NCBI GenBank assembly: GCA_938004015.1
Contig: CALKWU010000145.1
Location: 1-6,695 of the forward strand
Source of the DNA: an uncultured Oceanobacillus sp.
GTDB taxonomy: Bacteria > Bacillota > Bacilli > Bacillales > Amphibacillaceae
Direction of reading: 5' to 3'
Length of the DNA: 6,695 bases
Part shown: piece by piece, positions 6,646 to 6,695 of the stretch
Numbering within the stretch: position 1 is the first letter of the stretch
Layout: each line of letters begins with the position of its first letter
Position numbers and translations under genes: made by a program
The notes under the pieces: model-generated
Database searches by the model: none
Seen by the model: the letters and a program-made list of their open reading frames with translations, nothing else
Told to the model about the DNA's origin: nothing

Positions 6646-6695
6646 TTGTCCTCTTCCTTTCTCCTAAAATCCACGGCGGCTGTTTGTGGTTTCGA
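6642..6695 (-). CDS. Possible C-terminal tail of an upstream gene, cut by the window edge
   Basis: On the minus strand, one frame is open from the right edge for 17 codons (SKPQTAAVDFRRKEEDK) and stops at a TGA that overlaps the erm ATG as ATGA. This is the pattern of translationally coupled genes. However, a 17-codon open frame occurs often by chance and a second frame is also open here. The ending is not recognised as any family. If real, erm would be the second gene of an operon. Confidence 0.3.
   Translation of the reverse strand, partial: SKPQTAAVDFRRKEEDK
6650..6665 (-). promoter_or_regulatory. Ribosome binding site region of the erm-type gene
   Basis: The minus strand reads TAGGAGAAAGGAAGAGG, ending 4 nt before the ATG at 6645. 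AAGGA has the best spacing (9 nt); AGGAG lies 16 nt away and could serve a different start or be spare. The purine-rich block contains no clear inverted repeat that would sequester it within the visible 50 nt. Confidence 0.55.

Overview
The window looks like a chromosomal segment from a Gram-positive Bacillales bacterium (Bacillaceae or Planococcaceae). The reasons are strong AGGAGG-like ribosome binding sites, GTG as well as ATG starts, σA-like promoter elements, moderate base composition, and protein families typical of that group. The species cannot be fixed from the sequence alone. No tRNA, rRNA, CRISPR array, insertion sequence, integrase or attachment site was seen.

Left part (1-1660): two divergent genes linked to cyclic di-GMP. 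On the minus strand is an HD-GYP phosphodiesterase that runs off the left edge, so its C-terminus is missing. On the plus strand is a PilZ-domain receptor of the YcgR/YpfA (MotI) type. They share a 192-bp intergenic region with candidate promoters in both directions. One protein would degrade the second messenger and the other would sense it, so the pair may form a small signalling unit. The PilZ gene carries an 18-bp in-frame tandem duplication. A hairpin between this gene and the converging permease gene is a probable shared terminator.

Middle part (1715-5664): a two-gene minus-strand ABC transporter operon. It encodes a LolD/MacB-type ATPase followed, with a 4-nt ATGA overlap, by a 1087-residue FtsX/MacB-type permease. 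The permease has an unusual layout: a large extracellular domain of about 520 residues in the first FtsX unit, a second FtsX unit with almost no extracellular domain, and an extra ninth membrane helix carrying an acidic C-terminal extracellular domain of about 180 residues. The substrate is unknown.

Right part (5778-6695): a minus-strand Erm-type 23S rRNA adenine N6-methyltransferase close to the ErmD/ErmK/Erm(34) group of Bacillus, ending at a strong 12-bp hairpin terminator. It lies upstream of the ABC operon on the same strand, but the terminator and a candidate promoter suggest separate transcription. An open frame entering from the right edge may be the tail of an upstream gene overlapping the erm start by ATGA.

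No clearly undescribed system is proven. The most unusual items are the permease architecture, the c-di-GMP pair with the duplicated PilZ segment, and an Erm-type methylase beside an orphan MacB-like exporter.
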